NCBI RefSeq assembly: GCF_000018045.1
Contig: NC_009792.1
Coordinates: 2,976,001 to 3,040,000 of the forward strand
Direction: 5' to 3'
DNA length: 64,000 bases
Origin: Citrobacter koseri ATCC BAA-895
GTDB taxonomy: Bacteria > Pseudomonadota > Gammaproteobacteria > Enterobacterales > Enterobacteriaceae
Shown: piece by piece, positions 36,593 through 45,607 of the stretch
How positions within the stretch are numbered: position 1 is the stretch's first letter
Layout of the letters: each line of letters begins with the position of its first letter
Translations under genes and position numbers: made by a program
The notes under the pieces: generated by a model
What the model was told of the DNA's origin: nothing
Seen by the model: only the letters and a program-made list of their open reading frames with translations
The model's database searches: none

Positions 36593-38158
36593 TTATACCG
36601 TAAAGCCAAGCATCATGCCTGTATCTTCATGCTCCAGCAGATGGCAGTGCGCCATGTAAGCATGTTCTTGCGATGCATCGTGATCAAACTTCACCAGCAC
36701 CTCGCTGATCCCGCCTTCAACCCGCACCGTATCCTTCCAGCCTGCGCGATGCGCCGCCGGAGCGCTGCCGTTTTCCGACAGGATGCGGAACTGCGTACCA
36801 TGAATATGGAACGGATGCAGCATCATGTCGCCTTCGCCGGAAATAACCCAGCGCTCATACTGCCCTTTGGCGGCGGCAAACATCGGTGTCGTCATATCAA
36901 ACGCCTGGCCGTTGATCTTATTGGCATTGTGGAAATCGAACTTCCCGCCGTGGTTCATATGTCCACCACTACCGTGATTCATTGAGCCATGATTCATATG
37001 CCCCATCATCTGCCCATGATTCATTCCCGCCATCGCCCGGTCGCCATACTTTTGCATCAGCATCTGCATACCCATCATGTCGAGCATCGGGTCCATCGAC
37101 AGTTGCAGTTTTCGCTGCGTCAGGCCATCAAGAGAAGGCAATGCAGGCATCGTGGTCAGCGTATCCGGCAAAGTGCCGGAGGCCGTGACCGCCAGCGGCT
37201 GAATATGCATAACCGGGTGCGGTTTATCAAACGGCGCGATCGTCATCCCCATCTGGCTGACGGGCAGCGTCATCAACTCAAACGCTTTGCCGTCGCTGAT
37301 GTCGATAAGCACTTCGAAACGCTCCCCCATTAACATGGGCAGTGCGTTTACCTTCACCGGCTCCGCCAGCAGGCCGCCATCGCTGGCGATAACATACAGC
37401 GGACGGTTGTCGCTGGTGGCGATGTTCAGTGAACGCGCGTTGCAGCCATTCAGCAGGCGCAGACGCAGCCAGCCTTTTGGCGCAGCATGTTGCGGATAAA
37501 TCGCCCCGTTAGTCAGCAGCGTGTCGCCAAACCACCCGACGGCGGCGGTCATCATATCCAGCTGATAATTGATTTGTCCGTCAGGGGAAAACTGTTTGTC
37601 CTGAATAATCACCGGCACATCGTCTATCCCCCACTGTTTTGGCAGGAGCAGTTTGCCAATGTCTTCATCTTCAATCAGTACCAGGCCCGCCAGTCCCATC
37701 GCCACCTGACGACCGGTTTTCCCATGCTGATGAGGGTGGAACCAGCAGGTTGCCGCACGCTGTTCAGGCGTGAAGGTGACGGAGCGCTTGCCGCCCGCCG
37801 CAATCACCCCCTGCGGGCCGCCGTCCACCTCGCCGGGAACTTCCAGCCCATGCCAGTGCAGCGTCGTCTCCTCGGCAAGCTGGTTATGAATATCCACGGT
37901 AATACGCTGACCTTTGCGCAGTTTTAGCGCCGGCCCGAGTAGCGTGCCGTTGTAGCCCCAGGTCGTTGCCGTTTTACCCGCGAAGGTCGACTGTCCGGCT
38001 TTGACAATCAGCGAAATGTGATTGCGCGCGTCGGCGGTTAAAAGATCGGGAATGGGTAACGCGGGACGTTCCGCAGCAAACACGGCGCGGCTCCACAACG
38101 GCAGTGCCGATACGACCCCAAGCGCCACAGAATATTTTAAGAAATCACGACGTTGCAT
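36593..38158 (-). CDS. cueO: Periplasmic multicopper oxidase CueO (CuiD)
   Basis: Cuprous oxidase of 521 residues that protects the periplasm from copper. It begins with a twin-arginine signal (QRRDFLKYSVAL) for folded export. Copper ligands are in TLHWHGLE, CWFHPHQHGK, HPFHIHGTQF and the type 1 site HCHLLEHEDTGMM. Between about residues 345 and 395 lies a Met/His-rich segment with repeated NHG units (MNHGQMMGHMNHGSMNHG), which binds extra Cu(I). The start at MQRRDF, two codons inside the longest frame, matches E. coli. A CueR-type promoter precedes it. Confidence 0.97.
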   Translation of the reverse strand: MQRRDFLKYSVALGVVSALPLWSRAVFAAERPALPIPDLLTADARNHISLIVKAGQSTFAGKTATTWGYNGTLLGPALKLRKGQRITVDIHNQLAEETTLHWHGLEVPGEVDGGPQGVIAAGGKRSVTFTPEQRAATCWFHPHQHGKTGRQVAMGLAGLVLIEDEDIGKLLLPKQWGIDDVPVIIQDKQFSPDGQINYQLDMMTAAVGWFGDTLLTNGAIYPQHAAPKGWLRLRLLNGCNARSLNIATSDNRPLYVIASDGGLLAEPVKVNALPMLMGERFEVLIDISDGKAFELMTLPVSQMGMTIAPFDKPHPVMHIQPLAVTASGTLPDTLTTMPALPSLDGLTQRKLQLSMDPMLDMMGMQMLMQKYGDRAMAGMNHGQMMGHMNHGSMNHGSGGHMNHGGKFDFHNANKINGQAFDMTTPMFAAAKGQYERWVISGEGDMMLHPFHIHGTQFRILSENGSAPAAHRAGWKDTVRVEGGISEVLVKFDHDASQEHAYMAHCHLLEHEDTGMMLGFTV

Positions 38159-38203
38159 AATCACTTCCTTATTTTCAACCGGCGGGACGCAGTCTGACCT
38201 TTG

Positions 38204-38234
38204 AGCATAGACCCTCCCCTTACGGGAAGGTCAA
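38204..38234 (-). promoter_or_regulatory. CueR-type promoter of cueO
   Basis: On the minus strand TTGACC (38229-38234) and TATGCT (38204-38209) are separated by 19 bp, the over-long spacer typical of MerR-family promoters. Between them lies the near-palindrome ACCTTCCC-GTAA-GGGGAGGGT. CueR is known to activate cueO in response to Cu(I); here the site is read by pattern. Confidence 0.85.
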
Positions 38235-38325
38235 GTCACAGACGCCCGTCGGATACAATAATAAATGTCGTCGCCTCGCCCGCAGTGTGCTAACGTTTAA
38301 TTTCCGTGATGCAGTGGTAGAAGCA

Positions 38326-38673
38326 ATGAAGACGTTTTTCAGAACAGTGTTGTTCGGCAGCCTGATGGCCGTATGCGCAAACAGCTATGCGCTCAGTGAA
38401 TCCGAAGCCGAAGATATGGCAGATTTAACGGCGGTGTTCGTCTTTCTGAAAAATGACTGCGGCTACCAGAATCTCCCGAACGGTCAGATTCGTCGCGCAC
38501 TGGTCTTTTTTGCTCAGCAAAACCAGTGGGACCTCAGCAATTACGACTCCTTCGACATGAAATCCCTCGGTGAAGACAGCTACCGCGATCTGAGCGGCAT
38601 CGGTATTCCCGTCGCCAAAAAATGCAAAGCGCTGGCGCGCGATTCCCTGAGTTTGCTGGCCTACGTAAAATAA
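38326..38673 (+). CDS. yacC: YacC, small exported protein
   Basis: Protein of 115 residues with a signal peptide of about 22 residues (MKTFFRTVLFGSLMAVCANS), almost identical to E. coli YacC. Two cysteines in the mature part (NDCGYQ and AKKCKAL) could form a disulfide. The family is annotated as pilotin-like (type II secretion), but no function has been demonstrated for YacC that I know of. The ATG at 38326 is chosen over an upstream TTG. It is transcribed away from cueO, toward speE. Confidence 0.92.
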   Translation: MKTFFRTVLFGSLMAVCANSYALSESEAEDMADLTAVFVFLKNDCGYQNLPNGQIRRALVFFAQQNQWDLSNYDSFDMKSLGEDSYRDLSGIGIPVAKKCKALARDSLSLLAYVK

Positions 38674-38791
38674 CTCGCGTTATACCCAACGGATACCTTA
38701 TTGCTGAAATAATGACCGTGCATCATCGGTCATTGTTAGCTATTATGTTGCGCCCATTTTTTACGGGTGTTAACAATGGAGGTATCAGCCA

Positions 38792-39658
38792 ATGGCCGAA
38801 AATACGAAGTGGCATGAAACGCTACACGACCAGTTTGGTCAGTACTTTGCCGTGGACAACGTGCTGTATCACGAGAAAACCGATCACCAGGATCTGATTA
38901 TTTTCGAGAACGCCGCGTTTGGCCGCGTAATGGCGCTGGACGGCGTGGTGCAAACCACCGAGCGCGATGAGTTTATCTATCACGAGATGATGACCCACGT
39001 TCCGCTGCTGGCACACGGCCACGCGAAACATGTGCTGATCATCGGCGGCGGCGACGGCGCAATGCTGCGTGAAGTGACACGGCATAAAAATGTCGAAACC
39101 ATCACGATGGTGGAGATCGACGCAGGCGTGGTCTCTTTCTGCCGTCAGTATCTGCCGAATCACAACGCAGGCAGCTATGACGATCCGCGTTTTAATCTGG
39201 TGATCGACGATGGCGTTAACTTCGTGAATCAGACCAGCCAGACCTTTGATGTGATCATCTCCGACTGTACCGATCCGATCGGCCCCGGCGAGAGTCTGTT
39301 CACCTCAACCTTCTATGAAGGTTGCAAGCGCTGTCTGAATCCTGGCGGGATCTTTGTCGCACAGAACGGCGTCTGCTTCCTGCAACAGGATGAAGCCATT
39401 GACAGCCACCGCAAGCTCAGCCATTACTTTGGCGATGTCAGCTTCTACCAGGCAGCCATTCCGACCTACTACGGCGGCATTATGACCTTCGCGTGGGCGA
39501 CGGACAATGACGCGCTGCGCCACCTGTCGACCGAGATTATTCAGGCGCGTTTCCATACCTCCGGCCTGAAATGCCGTTACTACAATCCGTCTGTTCACAC
39601 GGCAGCTTTTGCCTTACCTCAGTATTTGCAAGACGCGCTCGCAACACCGTCGTCCTAA
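38792..39658 (+). CDS. speE: Spermidine synthase
   Basis: Aminopropyltransferase of 288 residues that makes spermidine from putrescine and decarboxylated S-adenosylmethionine. The nucleotide-binding motif [12 protein letters not shown] is near residues 83-94 and the catalytic Asp158 is in ISDCTDPIG. The ATG has AATGGAGG about 9 bases upstream. It is 15 bases from speD, the enzyme that supplies its aminopropyl donor, so the two form an operon. Confidence 0.98.
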
Positions 39659-39673
39659 GGAGAAGATAAGAAA

Positions 39674-40468
39674 TTGAAAAAACTGAAACTGCATGGCTTT
39701 AATAATCTGACCAAAAGTCTGAGTTTTTGTATTTACGATATCTGCTACGCCAAAACCGCAGAAGAGCGCGATGGTTACATTGCCTATATCGATGAACTCT
39801 ATAACGCCAATCGCCTGACGGAAATTCTGTCAGAGACGTGCTCCATCATCGGCGCGAATATCCTGAATATCGCCCGCCAGGATTATGAACCCCAGGGCGC
39901 CAGCGTCACTATTCTGGTAAGCGAAGAGCCGGTCGACCCGCAGCTTATCGACAAAACAGAGCATCCCGGCCCGCTGCCCGAGGCCGTCGTCGCCCATCTG
40001 GATAAGAGCCATATCTGCGTGCATACCTACCCGGAAAGCCACCCGGAAGGCGGATTGTGCACCTTCCGCGCCGACATTGAAGTTTCGACCTGCGGCGTGA
40101 TTTCCCCGCTGAAGGCGCTGAATTACCTGATCCACCAGTTAGAGTCCGATATCGTCACCATCGACTACCGCGTGCGTGGGTTTACCCGCGACGTCAACGG
40201 CATGAAACACTTTATCGATCATGAGATTAATTCCATTCAGAACTTTATGTCCGACGACATGAAGTCGCTGTATGACATGGTGGATGTGAACGTGTATCAG
40301 GAAAATATCTTCCATACCAAGATGCTGCTTAAAGAGTTCGATCTTAAGCACTACATGTTCCACACTAAACCGGAAGATCTGACGGAAACCGAGCGCAAAG
40401 AGATTACCGCTGCGCTGTGGAAAGAGATGCGCGAGATTTACTACGGCCGCAATATCCCTGCGGTATAA
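39674..40468 (+). CDS. speD: S-adenosylmethionine decarboxylase proenzyme
   Basis: Pyruvoyl enzyme of 264 residues. The precursor cleaves itself between Lys111 and Ser112 (motif DKSHICVHTYPE), creating the pyruvoyl group. Translation starts at TTG (39674), as in E. coli, with AAGGAGA upstream. It produces decarboxylated SAM for SpeE in the spermidine pathway. A probable terminator follows at 40475. Confidence 0.97.
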   Translation: MKKLKLHGFNNLTKSLSFCIYDICYAKTAEERDGYIAYIDELYNANRLTEILSETCSIIGANILNIARQDYEPQGASVTILVSEEPVDPQLIDKTEHPGPLPEAVVAHLDKSHICVHTYPESHPEGGLCTFRADIEVSTCGVISPLKALNYLIHQLESDIVTIDYRVRGFTRDVNGMKHFIDHEINSIQNFMSDDMKSLYDMVDVNVYQENIFHTKMLLKEFDLKHYMFHTKPEDLTETERKEITAALWKEMREIYYGRNIPAV

Positions 40469-40474
40469 GCGTAA

Positions 40475-40505
40475 CGGCGGAGCACGGAGGCTCCACCGTA
40501 TTTAG
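40475..40505 (+). terminator. Probable terminator after speD
   Basis: CGGCGGAGC pairs with GCTCCACCG (one mismatch) around a 6-base loop and is followed by TATTTAG. It overlaps the end of the convergent yacL. Confidence 0.5.
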
Positions 40506-40864
40506 CGTTGTTGAATGAAATGACGGTAAGCCGCAACAACCTGAAGAAAGTCCTCCACGCCGCAGAGCGATAAGCTCTCTTCGTCGTAGTAGTTCATCCC
40601 CTCTTCCATTTCGTCGCCGGTAAACTCCAGTTGATTAGCGCGAACCATCACCTCTTCGCCATCCATCCAGAGCGTATATTCATGTCCCGCCCGTTGCCAG
40701 GAACGCTCACTGCCCTTTAGCGCACGCGCCGCTTGTTCCACTTCATCAAGCAAGGCCAGGTTCTCTTTCACTTCTTCGTTAAACCAGTGCCCCACCACCT
40801 CGTGGCCCATGGACATTCGCACTTTTACCACTCCGGTAATATCGCGCAGAAATTCGTAATCCAT
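40502..40864 (-). CDS. yacL: YacL, conserved UPF0231 protein
   Basis: Small acidic cytosolic protein of 120 residues, same length and start (MDYEFLRD) as E. coli YacL. No catalytic motif, signal peptide or membrane segment is visible. The function is unknown. The frame is open 43 codons further upstream, but that part is basic and hydrophobic, unlike the family, and overlaps the acnB terminator. It lies between speD and acnB, downstream of acnB on the same strand. Confidence 0.93.
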   Translation of the reverse strand: MDYEFLRDITGVVKVRMSMGHEVVGHWFNEEVKENLALLDEVEQAARALKGSERSWQRAGHEYTLWMDGEEVMVRANQLEFTGDEMEEGMNYYDEESLSLCGVEDFLQVVAAYRHFIQQR

Positions 40865-40969
40865 AATGTGTTCCTCTGCTCCCGGCAATGCGCCATTACC
40901 GCATTGCGCCCATGCTGTAATTATCGCAGCACAACGGAAGAAAAAAAGCGGAACGGGCGGAAGGAATAG

Positions 40970-41007
40970 AAATAAAAATGCCCGGTGACGCAAGGTTCAC
41001 CGGGCAT
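40970..41007 (-). terminator. Intrinsic terminator of acnB
   Basis: ATGCCCGGTGA and TCACCGGGCAT form a perfect 11-bp stem with an 8-base loop, followed on the minus strand by TTTTTAT. It is 34 bases after the acnB stop. Confidence 0.88.
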
Positions 41008-41040
41008 TGATGCGTTTTTACGCAGAACAGGTCGGAGCCG

Positions 41041-43638
41041 TTACACCGCGGTCTGGAAAATCACGCCGTCGGCTTTCTCGGTGTACTGGGAAAGCTGATC
41101 GAAGTTCAGATAACGGTAGGTATCCACGGCGGTTTTATCCACCTGCGCAACGTAGGTCTGGTACTCTTCCGGCGTCGGCAGTTTGCCGATCAGCGCCGCA
41201 ACCGCCGCCAGTTCCGCAGAAGCCAGATAGACGTTCGCCCCGGTTCCCAGACGGTTCGGGAAGTTACGGGTTGAGGTAGAAACAACCGTCGCCCCGTCAG
41301 CCACACGCGCCTGGTTCCCCATGCACAGTGAACAGCCTGGAATTTCAATCCGCGCGCCGCTCTTACCAAAGACGCTATAGTAGCCCTCTTCGGTCAACTG
41401 CGCGGCATCCATACGGGTTGGCGGCGCCACCCACAGGCGGGTCGGCAGCTGGCCTTTGTGCGCATCCAGCAGTTTACCTGCCGCACGGAAGTGACCGATG
41501 TTGGTCATACAGGAACCGATAAAGACTTCGTCAATCTTCTCGCCCTGCACATCAGACAGCAGACGCGCATCGTCAGGATCGTTCGGCGCGCAGAGGATCG
41601 GCTCTTTGATATCAGCCAGATCGATCTCGATCACCGCCGCATAATCGGCATCCGCGTCCGCTTCCAGCAACTGCGGGTCCGCCAGCCATTTTTCCATGCC
41701 CTGAATACGGCGCTCCAGGGTGCGGCGATCGCCGTAACCTTCCGCAATCATCCACTTCAGCAGAACGATGTTGGAGTTCAGGTACTCGATAATCGGCTCT
41801 TTGTTGAGCTTAATGGTACAGCCTGCCGCAGAACGCTCCGCAGAGGCATCGGTCAGCTCAAACGCCTGTTCCACTTTCAGGTCCGGCAACCCTTCGATTT
41901 CCAGAATACGGCCGGAGAAGATGTTTTTCTTACCTTTCTTCTCAACGGTCAGCAGACCCTGTTTGATCGCGTACAGCGGGATCGCGTGTACCAGATCGCG
42001 CAGGGTGATACCCGGCTGCATTTTGCCTTTGAAGCGCACCAGCACTGATTCCGGCATATCCAGCGGCATGACGCCGGTCGCCGCCGCAAACGCCACCAGG
42101 CCAGAACCCGCCGGGAAGGAGATGCCAATCGGGAAACGGGTATGGGAGTCGCCGCCGGTACCAACGGTATCCGGCAGCAGCATACGGTTCAGCCAGGAGT
42201 GGATTACGCCATCGCCCGGACGCAGAGAGACGCCGCCACGGTTCATGATGAAATCCGGCAGCGTGTGGTGCGTAGTTACGTCAACCGGTTTCGGATACGC
42301 TGCGGTATGGCAGAAAGACTGCATCACCAAGTCAGACGAGAAGCCCAGGCACGCCAGGTCTTTCAGTTCGTCACGGGTCATTGGGCCAGTGGTATCCTGA
42401 GAACCTACGGAGGTCATTTTCGGTTCGCAGTAAGCGCCCGGACGGATACCGGCAACGCCGCAGGCGCGGCCCACCATCTTCTGCGCCAGCGAGTAGCCGC
42501 GAGCGCTTTCCGCCACGTCTTTCGCCTGACGGAACACATCGCTGTGCGGCAGACCCAGCGCTTCACGCGCTTTGGTGGTCAGGCCGCGACCGATGATCAA
42601 CGGAATACGACCGCCCGCGCGCACTTCGTCGATCAGCACGTCGGTTTTCAGTTCAAAGCTCGCCAGCAGTTCGCCGGTTTCGTGATGGCGGACTTCACCT
42701 TTGTACGGGTAAACGTCAATCACATCACCCATGTTCAGGTTATTCACGTCCACTTCAATGGGCAGCGCGCCCGCATCTTCCATCGTGTTAAAGAAGATAG
42801 GCGCAATTTTGCCGCCAAGACACAGACCGCCGCCGCGTTTGTTCGGCACATTCGGGATGTCATCGCCCATGAACCACAACACGGAGTTGGTGGCGGATTT
42901 ACGCGAAGAACCGGTGCCGACAACGTCGCCCACGTAGGCTAACGGATAGCCTTTTTGCTGCAACGCTTCGATCTGTTTGATCGGCCCCACCACGCCAGGC
43001 TGATCCGGCTCAATACCTTCACGGGCGTTTTTCAGCATCGCCAGCGCGTGCAGCGGAATGTCCGGGCGGGACCAGGCATCTGGCGCCGGAGAAAGGTCGT
43101 CGGTGTTGGTTTCACCGGTCACTTTAAAGACGGTAACGGTGATTTTTTCAGCCAGAGCAGGACGGTTCAGGAACCATTCGGCATCGGCCCAGGACTGCAT
43201 CACCTGCTTCGCATATTCGTTGCCCGCTTTGGCTTTTTCTTCTACATCGTAGAAGTTGTCGAACATCAGCAGGGTATGAGACAACGCTTTGGCGGCAATC
43301 GGCGCCAGTTTGGCATCGTCCAGCGCGTCAATCAGCGGATGAATGTTGTAACCACCCTGCATGGTGCCCAGCAGTTCAATGGCTTTTTCTGGAGTAACCA
43401 GCGGGGAGGTGGTGTCGCCTTTCGCGACGGCAGCGAGAAAGCCCGCTTTTACATAGGCGGCTTCATCGACGCCAGGGGGAACACGGTTGATTAACAGGTC
43501 TAACAGGAATTCTTCTTCGCCCACAGGCGGGGTCTTCAGCAGCTCGACAAGTGCGGCCATTTGGGTTGCATCTAAGGGTTTGGGCACAATCCCAAGGGCG
43601 GCACGCTCAGCTACGTGCTTACGGTATTCTTCTAGCAC
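41041..43638 (-). CDS. acnB: Aconitate hydratase B
   Basis: Main TCA-cycle aconitase of 865 residues, which also handles 2-methylaconitate and binds RNA when it loses its cluster. In order it has a HEAT-like N-terminal domain (about 1-160), the swivelling domain (GDVVGTGSSRKSATN), then the catalytic core with the [4Fe-4S] cysteines in GSCMTNIG and PGCSLCMGN. The start is GTG (43638), with AGGAGA 6 bases upstream; the frame is open 55 codons further, but that section has no family match. An upstream TTAACA-17-TATTCT promoter fits this start. Confidence 0.97.
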   Translation of the reverse strand: MLEEYRKHVAERAALGIVPKPLDATQMAALVELLKTPPVGEEEFLLDLLINRVPPGVDEAAYVKAGFLAAVAKGDTTSPLVTPEKAIELLGTMQGGYNIHPLIDALDDAKLAPIAAKALSHTLLMFDNFYDVEEKAKAGNEYAKQVMQSWADAEWFLNRPALAEKITVTVFKVTGETNTDDLSPAPDAWSRPDIPLHALAMLKNAREGIEPDQPGVVGPIKQIEALQQKGYPLAYVGDVVGTGSSRKSATNSVLWFMGDDIPNVPNKRGGGLCLGGKIAPIFFNTMEDAGALPIEVDVNNLNMGDVIDVYPYKGEVRHHETGELLASFELKTDVLIDEVRAGGRIPLIIGRGLTTKAREALGLPHSDVFRQAKDVAESARGYSLAQKMVGRACGVAGIRPGAYCEPKMTSVGSQDTTGPMTRDELKDLACLGFSSDLVMQSFCHTAAYPKPVDVTTHHTLPDFIMNRGGVSLRPGDGVIHSWLNRMLLPDTVGTGGDSHTRFPIGISFPAGSGLVAFAAATGVMPLDMPESVLVRFKGKMQPGITLRDLVHAIPLYAIKQGLLTVEKKGKKNIFSGRILEIEGLPDLKVEQAFELTDASAERSAAGCTIKLNKEPIIEYLNSNIVLLKWMIAEGYGDRRTLERRIQGMEKWLADPQLLEADADADYAAVIEIDLADIKEPILCAPNDPDDARLLSDVQGEKIDEVFIGSCMTNIGHFRAAGKLLDAHKGQLPTRLWVAPPTRMDAAQLTEEGYYSVFGKSGARIEIPGCSLCMGNQARVADGATVVSTSTRNFPNRLGTGANVYLASAELAAVAALIGKLPTPEEYQTYVAQVDKTAVDTYRYLNFDQLSQYTEKADGVIFQTAV

Positions 43639-43752
43639 GACGGTTCTCCTCGCTCTCATTGTCATAGTGCGGCGCTTTTGTATATGGGCGATTCTCTTCA
43701 CGCTCCTGTGAGACAGCAGTTTGTAGGGTAAATGCCCGATACCGCAACGGGC

Positions 43753-43781
43753 AGAATAGCAGGATTTTAGTGGGGTGTTAA
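43753..43781 (-). promoter_or_regulatory. Candidate acnB promoter
   Basis: Minus-strand TTAACA (43776-43781), 17 bp, TATTCT (43753-43758) with a TG one base before the -10 (extended -10). It gives a leader of about 108 nt for acnB. Confidence 0.6.
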
Positions 43782-43812
43782 TCTGTTTACAAAAAAGCAA
43801 CATAAAAAAGTG

Positions 43813-43826
43813 GCTGAATCGTTACG
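43813..43826. promoter_or_regulatory. Candidate Cra (FruR) site upstream of acnB
   Basis: GCTGAATCGTTACG matches the Cra consensus RSTGAAWCSNTHHW at 13 of 14 positions. It lies about 70-80 bases upstream of the likely acnB start point. Cra has been linked to acnB control in E. coli. Confidence 0.5.
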
Positions 43827-44038
43827 CATGGTCTATTGCCCTTCGCCTTTCCAGGAAAGAGACATTTTCCCCTGCAACGTTTGCTCACATTATTTCGAAC
43901 GCTAATCATCACCTGACGGTAGCGATCCCAATATTAGTCAAAAATTAAACTCCCGCCGCCCTATACTCACGCAACACCGCACCCGCTGGCGGCAGGCATA
44001 ATGACCATGACGATTCTTCAGGAATCGGGAGAGATAAA

Positions 44039-45595
44039 ATGACGTTGCCCTTTAAGCCCCATGTAATTGCGCTGGTATGCAGCGCAGGGTTATTTGCCGC
44101 TTCGGGTGTGTTGTATGTAAAAAGCCGCACGCCCGAAGCCCCGCTTCAACCCGCGCCCGTCGCCGTGCAGCCGACCGCCGCCGCGGAACCTGAAGCAAAA
44201 GCCGCGTTTACCGCAGCGCAAATCGATCAATGGGTCGCCCCGATAGCGCTCTACCCTGACTCGCTGCTTTCTCAGGTGCTGATGGCCGCCACCTATCCGG
44301 CGAACGTGGTTCAGGCAGTGCAGTGGTCGCATGACAACCCAACCCTGCAAGGCGATGCGGCAATACAGGCCGTCTCCGGTCAGCCCTGGGACCCGAGCGT
44401 GAAATCACTGTTGGCGTTTCCCCAGTTGATGGCGCTGATGGGCGAAAACCCAACGTGGGTGCAAAACCTTGGCGACGCTTTTCTGGCCCAGCCGCAGGAC
44501 GTCATGGACGCGGTGCAACGGTTGCGTTTACTGGCGCAGCAAACCGGCTCGCTGAAATCCACGCCGCAGCAAACGGTTAGCAGCACGCCGAAGCAGAGCG
44601 CCGCAGCTACGCAGGCGACCGCCGCCGCTAACGTACAAAGCACGACGCCGACGGTGATCAAAATTGAGCCCGCCGATCCACAGGTCGTCTATGTTCCCAA
44701 CTATAATCCCGCGACCGTTTACGGCGCCTGGCCGAACACCGCTTACCCGCCCGTGTATCTGCCGCCGCCTCCCGGACAGCAATTCGCCGACAGTTTCGTG
44801 AAAGGCTTTGGTTATAGCCTCGGCGTCGCCACCACCTACGCGTTGTTCAGCAGCATCGACTGGGACGACGATCATCATCACCACGACGATGACTATCACC
44901 ACCACGATGATAACGACCATCACGGCGGCAATGGCTACCAGCACAACGGGGATAACATCAATATCAATGTGAATAACTTCAATCACATTACCGGGCAAAA
45001 TCTCAAAGGGCAGACAATGACCTGGCAGCACAACCCGGCGTATCGCAACGGCGTGCCCTATCAGAACAACGCGGTGTCCCAACGTTTTCATCAAACCGAT
45101 GTCAGCGGCGGGTTAAGCGCCACTCAACAGACGCCAGCCTCCCGCGACGGCCAGCGTCAGGCGGCGATGGCGCAATTCCAGCAGCACAGCCACGCGTCTC
45201 CCGCCACGCGAACCCAACCACCTGGCGCGACGTCCCGCGATGCCCAGCGCAAAGCGGCCTCGCAGCAGCTAAACCAGATTGCCCAGCGGAATAACTATCG
45301 CGGCTACGACACCCGGCAAAACAGCGTTCACAGGGAGTCGGTTCAGTCACATTCACTGTCACAGCAGCAACGGGAGACCGTTCACCAGCGCGTCGCATCC
45401 GCCACGCCGCAGCAGCGTCAGACCTTCCGGCAGAACCATGCCAATGTGTTCAGCGGTAACGACAGCCGTTCGCCCTCCTGGCAATCTCAGCAGCAGCGCG
45501 GCCAGCAGAGTCGTCACGTCGGCAATCTCAATACTGAACAGCGTGCCGCTGCGCGTGAACACCTTTCCGAGCGCCATGAATTTCGCCGTCGTTAA
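44039..45595 (+). CDS. DUF3300 protein with His/Asp-rich segment
   Basis: Protein of 518 residues at the position of E. coli yacH, another DUF3300 member. A hydrophobic N-terminal segment (about residues 8-27) acts as signal or anchor. The DUF3300 domain (about 55-250) contains IDQWVAPIALYPDSLLSQVLMAATYP and VVYVPNYNPATVYG. Residues 274-295 hold 9 His and 10 Asp in 22 positions, suggesting metal binding. The C-terminal 200 residues are rich in Gln, Arg, His and Ser, of low complexity. Function unknown. The DUF2950 gene begins 13 bases after its stop. Confidence 0.85.
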   Translation: MTLPFKPHVIALVCSAGLFAASGVLYVKSRTPEAPLQPAPVAVQPTAAAEPEAKAAFTAAQIDQWVAPIALYPDSLLSQVLMAATYPANVVQAVQWSHDNPTLQGDAAIQAVSGQPWDPSVKSLLAFPQLMALMGENPTWVQNLGDAFLAQPQDVMDAVQRLRLLAQQTGSLKSTPQQTVSSTPKQSAAATQATAAANVQSTTPTVIKIEPADPQVVYVPNYNPATVYGAWPNTAYPPVYLPPPPGQQFADSFVKGFGYSLGVATTYALFSSIDWDDDHHHHDDDYHHHDDNDHHGGNGYQHNGDNININVNNFNHITGQNLKGQTMTWQHNPAYRNGVPYQNNAVSQRFHQTDVSGGLSATQQTPASRDGQRQAAMAQFQQHSHASPATRTQPPGATSRDAQRKAASQQLNQIAQRNNYRGYDTRQNSVHRESVQSHSLSQQQRETVHQRVASATPQQRQTFRQNHANVFSGNDSRSPSWQSQQQRGQQSRHVGNLNTEQRAAAREHLSERHEFRRR

Positions 45596-45607
45596 CCGGA
45601 GTCGATG

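Larger units (their letters stand above)
43639..44038. promoter_or_regulatory. acnB upstream region shared with the DUF3300 gene
   Basis: No gene is seen. On the minus strand it holds an acnB promoter candidate (43753-43781) and a Cra-like site (43813-43826), with A/T-rich DNA between them. The part nearest the DUF3300 gene has no obvious promoter hexamers for the plus strand that I trust. CRP is reported to act on acnB in E. coli, but only half a CRP site (TCACA at about 43884) is visible. Confidence 0.5.

Noticed and set aside
43878..43892. Possible CRP site upstream of acnB
   Set aside because: Only the TCACA half is present; the other half does not match TGTGA.
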